From Notospermus geniculatus (Eukaryota > Nemertea > Pilidiophora > Heteronemertea > Lineidae), in NCBI GenBank assembly GCA_002633025.1, contig NMRB01001847.1, forward strand, positions 37,179 to 101,178: a stretch of DNA of 64,000 nt, in the 5' to 3' direction. Of this stretch, positions 47,865 to 57,637 are shown in pieces. The stretch's first letter is position 1, and every line of letters begins with the position of its first letter. The position numbers and the translations under genes are program-made. The notes beneath the pieces were generated by a model, which ran no database searches, had not been told where the DNA came from, and was given only the letters and a program-made list of their open reading frames with translations.

Positions 47865-48215
47865 GATTACGCCTTTAATACTGAACGGAATTTCACAAAA
47901 TTTTTATGGTAGGCTCATCTAGCAAGGGTACATAATATACTCTGCGGGTTTTCAATTACATTCATTTTTCAGCTCTGTAGGGGGCGCTTTGTAAAAACCA
48001 CATAAGTTCCCTTCCGCTCTGTAACTTTGGAACGACTGAAAATTTTGGGTTGATATTTGGTGGAGGGATGTATCATGGGCCAACGGTGTGTCGCGTCAAA
48101 GAATCGACCAAATCTGATTTTCAACTTTGCCACCAGGGGGCCAAAAAGCCGAATCACATAAACTGTGATTGTGCCATTAATACTGAACGGAATCTTCAAA
48201 ATACATGCCTGTCGG
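47865..48215 (+). repeat. Dispersed repeat, right of assembly gap
   Basis: GGTGGAGGGATGTATCATGG, GTGTGTCGCGTCAAAGAATC and CTTTGCCACCAGGGGGCC repeat the module at 46900-47071 with substitutions. GTAGGGGGCGCTTTGTAAAA echoes 3308-3335. Confidence 0.75.
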
Positions 48216-48487
48216 ACTTGCACCCGGGGCGACGGGGGACGTTCAATGCTGTGCTTGTTAAAACTGAAAATGACAAAGAAGGGGCAAAGTTGGTCACATA
48301 ACGTTGTCAAAGGAAACGTTTTACAAATACCGGTACTCAGCGATATTTTTGTTGAATTGTTGCCTGTGTACCAAAGGGAAGTTGACACAAGGTATTTTAT
48401 GGAGTTTCAAAACTGAGTGTGGATTCCCCACCCAATGGAAGTTATGATCCTCTCACCAATTTACCTTGCCTGTTTACCCATCCCCAT

Positions 48488-48638
48488 TTAAAGCGGACTG
48501 TTCGTGCCGAGTCAAAGATTCCACAGCACCGTTTCCGGAGCGGCCGCCGCAATGCATTTACCAGTTGTTGTTACGAATAAAACGGGACGTTTTATTATTT
48601 TTGGTTCACTTTGGACAGACACGAGCAATCCGCTTTAA
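48488..48638. repeat. TTAA-flanked MITE, 151 bp
   Basis: TTAAAGCGGACTGTTCGTG on the left is mirrored by CACGAGCAATCCGCTTTAA on the right. Confidence 0.82.
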
Positions 48639-48639
48639 T

Positions 48640-49412
48640 ACACAGCTTTGGGGCATTAAAATCAACCAGTGTTTTATCCCCTTTTGAAACCCATTCACCA
48701 TATGCAAAGATTTTTGTGTGTGGCTTTATTCAAAGTTTTATGTTACGTAAGCATTTTAGTTATATTCAGTGTGAGATTCCTTCAGGTGTGTATGGGATCC
48801 ATGTCACATCAAGTTTACAGAAGAACATGTACATAAGACTGTGTAATATACACACAAGTCCTCACCAAGGTCAATTGAAACAGAATCATTTTCATTCCAG
48901 TTTAAGAATGACAGAAATTCGTATTGTATTGTACACAATGTGTACACAATGCTCATTCAAGTGAACAATTGATCAGTCATTCATTAAGACCTTCCACGTC
49001 CAAGTATAAAGCTTGGTTTTCATTGAGAACACCATTCAGTGACCAGTCGCTGACCAATACAACCATGTTACCAACTTAAAACCCTTCAAACCTCTCAAGG
49101 ATTTTAAATTTTGCGAAATTTTCAACATTCACATGGACTTTGAGGATGATAATCATGCTGAATTCGTCACTCAAAAATTGGATTCTACTTGGAATTAGGA
49201 TATGGTGAAAAACTGTGAATGAAGTTGAAATCTATGGATATGTTTACCAACAAGTTTGCCAAGACAAGATAGGTTAATTTCTTCTAACTTTTCAATGTAC
49301 AACCTTGGATCTACAATGCGCTTGTACAGTTACAATTGGATGAACACGGATTATCACACTAATGGAGGGATTGCATTCTCCTCACGTGAGGTATGATGTC
49401 CTCTCACTGACA
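48640..49412. other. No supported gene or repeat
   Basis: Part of intron 2; no element or coding signal is seen. Confidence 0.5.
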
Positions 49413-49566
49413 TAGGCCCCTTTCGAAAGTCTTCAGCGGGTAATAACAATATCCTCGCCCCTGGTCAAAATACAAACGATGTACATGAACAGTACGTACA
49501 TCATTCACGTTTTGACTTGGGGCAAGGATGTTGTTATTACCCGCCGGAGACTTTCGAAAGGGGCCT
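49413..49566. repeat. Foldback MITE, TAGGCCCCTTTCGAAAG family
   Basis: TAGGCCCCTTTCGAAAGTC on the left is exactly inverted on the right, and GCGGGTAATAACAA pairs with TTGTTATTACCCGC. The loop holds a GTACATGAACAGTACGTACA near-palindrome. Confidence 0.9.
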
Positions 49567-49849
49567 ATTTGCTCCAAATTTGGGAGAATGCCACGTGCAA
49601 CCCTACATGTAGGCCTAAATGTTGACCAAACCAAACACGATGAGTGCGCTTAGGCCTGTTAGCTTAAAAGAACTGAAGTACATGTATGTTGTCAAATATA
49701 CATGTACCGGGACTTCAGGTGTATGTGTTTTGTCACTCACATTATAATATTGACAACCTGTTCATTTGACACGGTTTTGGATATCACAAACTGACACATC
49801 TCATTCTTTTAAGTTACACATGGTTGGTTCCCACAGATGGTGAGAAAGT

Positions 49850-50157
49850 ATGGTGAGAAGTTGTCACCCTGTGGTACTCTATCCTCTAAACTTGCATCCA
49901 GACTTAGGGCCGTATGCACAGGTCGGACTTCAGCCACACTTTCATTAAAGTCTGACTTTTTTCAATGCTTCAAGCAAAGAGAAAGTCTAACTTAAGCTAT
50001 ACTTTAGGCTAAAGTTCGACCCGTGCATACGGCCCTTAGATAGCTATATTTTTGGCCAGTTTGTTGCTCCATTTGATGTTGATGATGATGATGTGTAGGT
50101 ATGGTGAGGAGATGTTACCCTGTGGTACTCTCCCTTGAAGCTGTATCTCATCTTAGA
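49850..50157 (+). repeat. Diverged direct repeat around a foldback MITE
   Basis: ATGGTGAGAAGTTGTCACCC at 49850 recurs as ATGGTGAGGAGATGTTACCC near 50100, each followed by TGTGGTACTCT. A CGTATGCAC-family foldback occupies 49903-50039 (GGGCCGTATGCAC and its inverted partner). Confidence 0.75.
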
Positions 50158-50317
50158 GAATCTGATTTCAGCTGACTTGATGCTCCAGATTGTACTTTCA
50201 GGAACATTACAGGTCATTGACATCTTCAGAGAAAAGGCTGTTACAGACAAAATCACTGAATTTAAGCTGATGAGTCTGAAAGGTTCTGATAGAATTTCTG
50301 ACTTTGTTCTTTTTCAG

Positions 50318-50434
50318 ATGGTGAAAGAGCGGGAAGAGGAAATGAACAATGCTGAAAACGAATACAAAGTAGATTATGTACAGGACAGATTCCCTAATGA
50401 TGACCTTCAACTCAACGAGAAGGAAAAAACAAAT
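50318..50434 (+). CDS. ARHGAP20: ARHGAP20-like exon 3: DH-PH linker helix
   Basis: The exon has 39 codons, with acceptor TTCTTTTTCAG and donor AAT|gtaagc, phase 0/0. The peptide, MVKEREEEMNNAENEYK then RFPNDDLQL, is charged and probably helical. It reads as the extended last DH helix leading into the PH domain, as in other Dbl-family proteins. Confidence 0.85.
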
Positions 50435-50532
50435 GTAAGCACGTAGATTATAAAATGTTCAGTGTCTATCTTATCATGAGAAGTAAAAGTCCATGTAGAG
50501 CAGCTCTGCAGGTGAAGATTCGTGTGAGCAAT

Positions 50533-51016
50533 ATGTGACCCGATCCAGTAAAAGTAGGTGCAAGTCGCACACGAGGAAAGGGTTAATGGCCTTACAACAG
50601 AATAGCTGAAATGTACGTCTCTCGGCGGGTTCACAATAATAATGGTGAGTTCTGGGGAGTGCGGTGGCATAATGGTTAGGGCTGTGGACTCGTGATCGGA
50701 AGGTCGCGGGTTCGATCCCCGGCCGTGCCACTCTGTAACTCTCAACTGGCCTGAAATGTCCATCGCGTGCGCTATATTGTGGCTGCCCTTTGGTTTCTAC
50801 AGAAAGGTTTCTGAATCATAGGCTGGGGTAATAATGTGTGAAGCGCTTAGAGAGTGTAATACGCTATGAAGCGCTATATAAGAACTCACCATTATTCATT
50901 ATGACAATAGTAGTGGACAGCAGTGATAATACCATGTATATATAGAGTTGAGGAAACTGATGACCGGTGATGATCACCTGCGACTTGCACCTACTTTTGG
51001 TAGATCGGGTCACATA
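50533..51016. repeat. Foldback (GTGACCCGATC ends) carrying a SINE
   Basis: ATATGTGACCCGATCCAG, then AAGTAGGTGCAAGTCGCA, is inverted at the right end (TGCGACTTGCACCTACTTTT, then ATCGGGTCACATAT). The SINE at 50650-50900 lies inside the loop. Confidence 0.88.
50650..50900 (+). repeat. tRNA-derived SINE
   Basis: The head has GTGGCATAATGGTTAGGG (A-box region) and GGGTTCGATCCCC (B box); the tail has GAAGCGCTATATAAGAACTC and an ATT-rich end. Shared 3' words (GGCTGGGGTAATAAT, GCGCTATATAAGAACTC) link it to 44831-45190, with a different tRNA head. Confidence 0.85.
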
Positions 51017-51741
51017 TTTCTGCAGCATTTGAGAGTTGCCATGACGTCTGCAAGTCATGCTAACCCACCACCTTGCCAGTGATCAGCACTACTTTGTCAC
51101 TCTGACAGCCTAATTGAATTGTTGAACTTGTGAGAAACAAAACATCCTCCTGCAGAAACCTCCCTCCACCCCCTACTATCTTCGTCTATTCTGAGTATTC
51201 GATGACATCGAGGAATTTGAACAGGTTTCATTCCGTTCCTCAAGACCCCCCTGGGCCTATTCATCTTTTCAAAGCAATATTTGATAGACTGGAGGACACT
51301 TAATCTTCCTTTTGAGTAGAACACCTCATAATTGATGAGGTTAGGGCCCTTCATGACGGATCATTAGTTGCTATGCAGAGTATATCCCGGAAAAAGGGGT
51401 CACTTGGTGTATCGAGGGCCCAAAATGTGACACAGGGCATAGAACAGGTTGTTCCCTAGAGCAAGGTCATTCTCCGCGGAACCTTGGGCATGCTCTGGGA
51501 TGACACGGGTGGAGGGAGGTGATTTGTAGGACATAGAGTGGACACCTTCTGATGTATCTCTTAAATTGCAATGTAGTGTCACCTTTCAGTTACCAACTCG
51601 TTGCCTTTGAAGGAAAATTTGAAGAATTTGAGTTAAAAATTTATGCAGAAACCCCCAAAGAACCAAGCCCTCTTCACAGTTGAAGACAGCCCTCTTCACA
51701 ATTTTCCCACATCCTAATTCACATGTCGTTCCCTTTTCCAG

Positions 51742-51933
51742 CAACGGTACCGTGCACTTCAGACCCGGCGACGGTCAGCGCCATCTGCCGTCATCATCAA
51801 GGGCAGCCAAAAGAACCGCGGAGGACAAAACATCAACTCGAGACCACTGCCATTTGCATCGGGTGACCTACCCTGTCGGCCGCAGAACACCAATCGGATA
51901 TACCTTTTGGAAGGCCCAGTGCAACTATCAGCG
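51742..51933 (+). CDS. ARHGAP20: ARHGAP20-like exon 4: RRRSAPS motif and start of PH
   Basis: The exon has 64 codons, with acceptor CCCTTTTCCAG and donor GCG|gtaagt, phase 0/0. TRRRSAPSAVIIKG corresponds to the RRRSAPS segment near the N-terminus of human ARHGAP20 (recalled). NRIYLLEGPVQLSA is the first PH strand. The match shows that homology to vertebrate ARHGAP20 begins here, downstream of the DH remnant. Confidence 0.92.
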
Positions 51934-52013
51934 GTAAGTTGTCTAGAAGTTATTCCCAAAGAGGGCGCTGACCTCACTTCCATCTGAACTCCCATCTGAT
52001 AGTGTGGCTAAGC

Positions 52014-52292
52014 TTAAAGCCCCACTGTATTGAATCTGAAAAACGCAAATCGTCGCCGCGATTCTTGACGACGTCACGACGTCAGCGTAGTGTAAAAATG
52101 TACTGCGCTCTATCTCAATGCATTAGAGCTCCCCTATGCAGTTTTTTCACTCTCTGTTGAAAACTAGGCCTTGGTTATTAAAAGTAAGTATCAGGCAAGC
52201 ATTTTGGAGACCTTCACGAGGCCCTGAGACCTCCACCTCCACTCTCCTAACATTTTGAAAATACCGTAAAATTCAATACTGTGGGGCTTTAA
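52014..52292. repeat. TTAA MITE, GCCCCACTGTATTGAAT family, copy 2
   Basis: TTAAAGCCCCACTGTATTGA on the left pairs with TTCAATACTGTGGGGCTTTAA on the right, minus one end base. Its right TTAA (52289-52292) is shared with the next MITE. Confidence 0.88.
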
Positions 52293-52500
52293 AGGAGCAC
52301 GGTATTGGATCTCAAATGCGTTATTTGACTGTCGACGTAGAGTGAGCCACCTAGTGGCAGTAAGACAAACTACAAAAATGCATTACAAATTGCACGTAGT
52401 AAATCGGGTCAAGTTGCTGACAACGTAGTTAGTCCCTGGATTGGAGAGTAGCTGGTGGTGCTGGCTGTCGAGAAAAAGTGGCAACACCATGGTCATTTAA
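52289..52500. repeat. TTAA MITE, AGGAGCACGGTATTG family, copy 2
   Basis: TTAAAGGAGCACGGTATTG to a degraded right end GGTCATTTAA. It stops 26 bp upstream of exon 5 and shares its left TTAA with the preceding MITE. Confidence 0.88.
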
Positions 52501-52526
52501 ACTTTCGTTTTATTCTTCATTTTCAG

Positions 52527-52880
52527 GGTATTCAACCTCAGGACCGCTATCTCTTCCTTTTCAATGACATCCTACTCATCGCAAAGAAAAAGTCTGCCAC
52601 AACCTTCAAATTGAAAAATCGAGTACGGGTATGCGAGTTATGGCTGACGGAGAATTATATCGAGGATGTCACTGAGGCTTCGAGTGCAACATGTCCGCCA
52701 GAGCGATCGTTCGTGATTGGCTGGCCGACGACGAATATGGTGGCAACGTTCAGTACAGTGGATTTGAAGGACTTGTGGTTGTCGAAACTGACCAATCAGA
52801 TCTCCGAAGAGAAGGGAAAGGAGGAACCAAAAACGGTGTCGCTACGGATATTGAACAAGGAGATGCCGGGTTATGCGTCG
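52527..52880 (+). CDS. ARHGAP20: ARHGAP20-like exon 5: PH domain
   Basis: The exon has 118 codons, with acceptor TTCATTTTCAG and donor TCG|gtgagt, phase 0/0. DRYLFLFNDILLIAKKK is the typical PH-domain strand (x-LFLFNDxLxxAK). The domain continues with FVIGWPTTNMVATFST and ends with the helix around KDLWLSKLTNQI, which holds the invariant Trp. The last residues (TVSLRILNKEMPGY) begin the RA domain. PH domains of this type can bind phosphoinositides or the neighbouring DH domain. Confidence 0.95.
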
Positions 52881-52921
52881 GTGAGTAAGCTTGGCCTGCA
52901 CGGTTGCTGAAAAGCATCCTG

Positions 52922-53134
52922 AAAGGGGCTGTTCGTTTTCGTCAATTGAGGAATCTGAGTTTGATCCTTGAGAAAATGGAGAAAGCTACGAAGCTGCAAA
53001 TTGCAGCAATTATTCTGTCATCACAACAAATAATCCCTGCAGTTTGCAATTGCATACATGTACATGCAACTTTTTCCGTTTTCCCGAGGATCACAACTCG
53101 GATTCCTCAAGTGACGAAAACGAACAGCTCCTTT
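52922..53134. repeat. Foldback MITE, 213 bp
   Basis: AAAGGGGCTGTTCGTTTTCG, then TTGAGGAATC, is inverted at the right (GATTCCTCAA, then CGAAAACGAACAGCTCCTTT). The open frame 52904-53377 runs through it and is not coding. Confidence 0.88.
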
Positions 53135-54388
53135 CTGGCATTTGATGGCGAAGAGGCGGGCTATGAACCTCTGATAACCTCACGATGGCTAAAAGTTTGC
53201 CAAAATTCATTCGAAATTCTCATGTCATCAGATGTCACAGTCGGGACTGTGTCACATTTTCTCTTTGAGGTCATGTGCCTCGGGCAGGTGTCATTCTACT
53301 CTGTCCTTGAGGTAACCCTGACCGAAAAGTCTTCGAAGTTTTCTGGGAAGAGGTCAGGTTCTTATGTTTTGGCCTAATCTCTTTTGACAGGCCTGGGGCT
53401 TGCTACAACACCTCTTTGTTGTGTTAATCCATATGTACTTTAGGTCACAAAGTTTCAGGCCTATATTTGGCAAACCAATATGCAACATTGCCTAATATTG
53501 TCAATGGATAGCTTAAAATTACCAAAAAAGAAAATGGGATCAGGCCAAAAGGGCCTACAATGTGGGAAAAGATGTAAAATTTGCTCTCAGATTTCTTACA
53601 TAAAGTGTAATGACTAGTGATCTCTTCCTGTGTTGGTATAATGGCTTACAGGGGTTGATTAGGTATTACCAAATGACCCGGCATAGGTTTCTTTATGGGG
53701 TGGCCTCATACACTGCCAACTGAAGGTCACTTTCTGTGTCCCTTTTCTGATCAATTACCCTTAGAAATGTTTCCAGAAGCATATTTCTGTCAAGCAGTGG
53801 ACTGTCAAAGGTTATATCAATTCTTGGCTTTCTTTCAATTTTATAATGGTATTTTGTGGACGAGAAATTGCTACCTACATGAAGGCCCTTCAAATTTTAT
53901 GGCCTCGCTTCAACAGAAGCGGGGGCATTATGTCGTCACCCGTTACATCCGTCCGGCGTCGGCATCAGGCCATTAACTTTCCCATTTCGGATCATTTAAA
54001 AGAAAGCAGTTGGTCCAGTCAAATTGATTTTCTGTGTGTATGTTGGGGGTGACCAAAGGAAGGTTCCTTTCGGTTTGATCAAAAATAGATATCTTATCTA
54101 TTTTTGGTTTGATAAAATTCCGTCTATATATTGAGGGAAAACCAACTCAACATACGTGCGGGGGCATATGTCACGCTCTGCGTTGCTCTTGTCTTCCCTT
54201 AATTTTAAAGGATTCTTCCTGCTTCCTAATCAACCAAATGCTGAACTAAGTCGGTTCACCTCCCACATACAGTGTGTCCCAAAGAAACTGAAAAATAGAT
54301 TCCTATAATGGTCAGGGAACATCGTTTCTGGGCCATCCTGTCTTTGCAAAATATAGAATCCCTGATGGATGTATTTTTTTGTTTTTAG
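53135..54388. other. Intron 5, no further gene
   Basis: No element is seen except a short hairpin at 54081-54108 (CAAAAATAGATA and its complement). Confidence 0.6.
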
Positions 54389-54466
54389 TCAAAGAGCATC
54401 TCTATCACCAACACCGAAGAAGTGAATGATGTCATCAAAACATGTTTGGAACAATTTGAAATCTCG
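54389..54466 (+). CDS. ARHGAP20: ARHGAP20-like exon 6: RA domain, part 1
   Basis: The exon has 26 codons, with acceptor TTTGTTTTTAG and donor TCG|gtgagt, phase 0/0. SKSISITNTEEVNDVIK fits the ubiquitin-like second strand and helix of a Ras-association domain. Confidence 0.9.
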
Positions 54467-54787
54467 GTGAGTTGGACTTGTTTCCTGCATGTCGTATAGT
54501 GACCGTAAAGAATACATGAGAAGCACTGCTGGCATCAGCACCTTAGGAAGCCGTACATGTAAACTCACATCCCCCGAGCCAAGGACCAGTAAAAAATCTT
54601 CGAGTTAGTCTTCGGTGTGTGTGGAGTTCCTTGGCCTGTGACGTGGCCCACGAGGCAAAAATAACTTGCAGATATATTAGAGTACCGGTAGATCTTGTGA
54701 TAATTCTTAGGTTTTGTGACAGTAGGTCTTCAGTATTGCCATCAGAGGTTGTACAATCCATTGACGTCATGTTGTTTCTCCTTGCAG

Positions 54788-54869
54788 GATGCCAAACCTG
54801 AAGATTATCAGATCTGGGTCAGGTCGGGAAAAGATGGCACGATATCGACGTCAGCGTATCCCTTGTTCG
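54788..54869 (+). CDS. ARHGAP20: ARHGAP20-like exon 7: RA domain, part 2
   Basis: 82 nt, with acceptor TCTCCTTGCAG and donor TTCG|gtgtgt, phase 0/1. The peptide DAKPEDYQIWVRSGK then AYPLF matches the 'DYQLWVxSGxEEAPYPLIGHE' pattern of ARHGAP20 once joined to exon 8. The donor is non-consensus after GT (gtgtgt). Confidence 0.9.
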
Positions 54870-55302
54870 GTGTGTAGATTTTTTATGCTAAGTTAATTTA
54901 CTTGCTCATCACTTGTCAGTCATGTTGGGCCATACTCAAAAAGGGTGATCATCGTGCGATTAAAACTTAGATGCATGTAACTTCACTACGGTAAATGCAA
55001 ACACTTCCACCATGCATTTGACGAAGTCTTCAACACCTTTTTTGAATACGGCCCGTTGTGTTTGAGATCCTTGTATTCTGTTTTGGGGATGGCCTAAATT
55101 TGTTTCATGGGGGCCTCTGGCAGTGGAGTTTGAAAGGCCTGAATCACATTTGTGCCAGTTGTGAGCAAAACTGAATGATGCAGATGCTGACAGCTGGTGT
55201 GCTTGATGAACGCCACTGATGTCACACTATGCGTCTGACAACGTCCTCAAACTGCGTGAACAAAAGCATGAAGTTAAAAGTGTGATTTTTTCTCGTTCAC
55301 AG

Positions 55303-55476
55303 GTCATGAACATCCATTTTCCATCAAGATGAGTCATGTGCGCGATGCCGCCAAGGCGACCGGTCATCTTGTCCTGCCGCAGGATACAGAGCTCGGAATG
55401 GAAAGCACGGTACCACAGGAATACCAGTGTCAGTTCGTCATCAAGCACAAGTCAAAGTCATTGAGTATCAGTACAT
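55303..55476 (+). CDS. ARHGAP20: ARHGAP20-like exon 8: RA domain, part 3
   Basis: 174 nt, phase 1/1, with acceptor TCTCGTTCACAG and donor ACAT|gtaagt. GHEHPFSIKMSHVRDAA and then EYQCQFVIKHK parallel GHEYPYGIKMSHLRDSA and EMQCQFILK in vertebrate ARHGAP20 (recalled). This ends the RA domain, whose mammalian counterpart binds Rap1-GTP. Confidence 0.93.
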
Positions 55477-55618
55477 GTAAGTATGCAGTGTCCTTGGGCA
55501 GGTCACTTCATTCTTTGCAACCTCGGGCAAGACACTTACTTCAAAATGCATCTGTTTACTCTGATTGTTTACTCTGAATATGATTTGAACTGAAAGGGAT
55601 TTAACATGTTGGATTAAC

Positions 55619-56397
55619 AAATGTGACCCGTTCTGGCAAAATCAGTCGCATGTCGCTTTTAGCTTGGCAGGTTGAGACCAAATGTTCGTCAGTTTCAATA
55701 ATGTCTGTCTGTTATGAAATCTGAAAAAATCTATTTCTTCCATTCTCTCCTGGTGTCATCCAAGTTCATTGCGGCTCACCTTCTGAGCGACATGCGACTG
55801 GCTTTGCTGTGGAGGGTCACAAATGTGACCCGTTCTGGCAAGATCAGTCTCATGTCGCTTTTAGCTTGGCAGGTTGAGACCAAATGTTTGTCAGTTTCAA
55901 TATTGTCTGTCCATTATGAAATCTGAAACAATCTATTTCGTCCATTCTTTCCTGGTGTCATCTTAGTCTGTTGAGACTCACCTTTAGTGCGTTCGGAAAG
56001 CTTCCCCGAGGAAGTTTCTGGCACTTCTCTCGGGGATTATGAGCATGCCCAGTGAAGGCAAATTTCCAAACGATATTTGCACTTCCTCGGGGAAAGGTAC
56101 TACTGTGGCGTTGCAGTCGTGAAATATTCCGTAAAATAGCAAGACTGGTGCCCGGTCCTAACATAGCTCACGATTGCACGGTAGCGTGTTCGGCCCATGC
56201 ATTTTGAAAGAAAGGAAACCAAATGCATGCCGAGAGTTTCCCCAAGGTCGCTCGCTCACTTCGGCCAGACTCGAGGAAGCCTTGGTCACTTGCCAATACC
56301 TTTCCGAATGCTCTCGCNAGCTTCCTCAGGAAAGCTTTCCGAACGCGACACTTCTGAGCGACATGCGCCTCTTTTCGCCAGAGTGGGTCACAAATGC
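55619..56397. repeat. Tandem foldback units, second split by a MITE
   Basis: Unit 1 (55619-55820) and unit 2 (55821-55988 plus 56348-56397) share TGTGACCCGTTCTGGCAA and CTGAGCGACATGCG. Each has weak inverted ends (GTGACCC / GGGTCACA). The TTCGGAAAGCTTCC foldback at 55989-56347 lies within unit 2. The whole of intron 8 is thus repeat-derived. Confidence 0.85.
55989..56347. repeat. Foldback MITE, TTCGGAAAGCTTCC family, copy 2
   Basis: GCGTTCGGAAAGCTTCCCCG at the left and GGAAAGCTTTCCGAACGCG at the right are inverted partners; the left half closely matches 14091-14215. One N at 56318. It ends 89 bp before exon 9. Confidence 0.88.
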
Positions 56398-56436
56398 AGA
56401 ATACGACATCCTAAATTTTCATCTGTTTTCCTGTAG

Positions 56437-56603
56437 GCAACAAAAAGAACAAGAAATCGCCCATTGCCAGCCTCTTCAAGCGAAGCGCCAGCAAGCGTGA
56501 CATCGTCGAGTTGGATCTTCTTGATTCCGCATCGCAGGGCAAGTTGTTCGGGCAACGTCTAGCTGACCTCTGTGAGGATGAAATATTCCCTAAGCCAATC
56601 ATG
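56437..56603 (+). CDS. ARHGAP20: ARHGAP20-like exon 9: linker and start of RhoGAP
   Basis: 167 nt, phase 1/0, with acceptor TTTTCCTGTAG and donor ATG|gtaagt. A basic linker (KKNKKSPIASLFKRS) is followed by GKLFGQRLADLCEDEIFPKPIM, the first helix of the RhoGAP fold (consensus FGxxLxxLCxxxxLPxPI). Confidence 0.95.
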
Positions 56604-56850
56604 GTAAGTTAAATAAATCTTGGCTGCAAATCAAAAATTATGTTGGCAAAAGTGCTAGAAAGTGACATATTTTGCTGTGTGGCATTCGATATCTCCATGC
56701 ACCCGGCAGTCAGTTGTTCAAACCCTCAGGTGTACATGAATCTTCTCTATAAAGTTTTTGTGTTAACTGCTGTTCCATTGTCACATTTTTAAGCCTCCTT
56801 GATTTGTCTTATTTTCATCAAACTCAAGATGTAACACTTTGCATTTGCAG

Positions 56851-57012
56851 GACATGTTGACGCGGTTATTTCACGAAGGTCCATCAATAACTGGCATCCT
56901 TCGGAAAAGCGCCAACAAACGCGTCTGCGAGAACCTGAAAGCTTTGTTCAACGAAGAAAAGGAATACATAATTGATGATTGGTCGATTCTTGTCGTGGGG
57001 GATACTCTCAAG
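56851..57012 (+). CDS. ARHGAP20: ARHGAP20-like exon 10: RhoGAP arginine finger
   Basis: 54 codons, phase 0/0, with acceptor GCATTTGCAG and donor AAG|gtaagt. GPSITGILRKSANKR holds the catalytic arginine finger (Arg in GILRKSA, codon 56902-56904; residue 1312 of the 12-exon model). Its presence implies working GTPase-activating chemistry on a Rho-family protein. Confidence 0.96.
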
Positions 57013-57171
57013 GTAAGTGATGATTGGAATGAAAACGGGGGTGGCGGTGGCGCGGTACACAACTTCCATGGGGAGACAAGGCCTATGCCGGCCAACTTCT
57101 AACCCGATTGCAAAAACCACCAATGATGTCCTTGATTCCGTTCTAATCTCAAATTTCTTTCCTTCTTCCAG

Positions 57172-57637
57172 TTATTCTTCCGTGAAATGCCAGACTCCAT
57201 CTTCGGTGGCGACATCTATGAGAAATTCATCGCATCGTGCGATATTGAGGACCACGAGGAACGTGTGGAGGAGGTTAAACGAATGATCGAGACGCTACCG
57301 AAATGCAACCAGAATCTTCTGAGACATTTATTCTGCGTTCTTCATCGTATTGATGAGAACTGTAAGGAAAACAACATGAATGCGTACAATTTGTCGGTGT
57401 GCGTCGGTCCGAGTATATTACGGAATCCCACGGCTGGGACGGACATGAAGGACCCAGCGTTGCAGGACCAAGTCAAGAGGGAGACATTTTGTATTCAGTT
57501 TGTGATTGAAAACTTCGTGGATTTGTTCGGCGAGGAATCACTGAAGCTGTTCGGCGAGCCGAAGGCAACCATGAGACAAGACTCCGGGACGGATTCGGAT
57601 AGTATGCACAGTATTCTTAGTATGCAGGAGTCCTCAG
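57172..57637 (+). CDS. ARHGAP20: ARHGAP20-like exon 11: rest of RhoGAP
   Basis: 466 nt, phase 0/1, with acceptor TTTCCTTCTTCCAG and donor TCAG|gtaaga. The peptide LFFREMPDSIF completes the LKxFxRxLP motif across the splice. RHLFCVLHRI and NAYNLSVCVGPSILR follow; the Asn of NLSV is the conserved RhoGAP asparagine. The helix FGEESLKLFGE closes the domain. All key RhoGAP residues are present. Confidence 0.96.

Noticed and set aside
46957-47922. 321-codon frame
   Set aside because: Almost entirely N from the assembly gap.
52904-53377. 157-codon frame downstream of exon 5
   Set aside because: Begins and runs within a foldback MITE and intron; exon 5 already ends at a strong donor.
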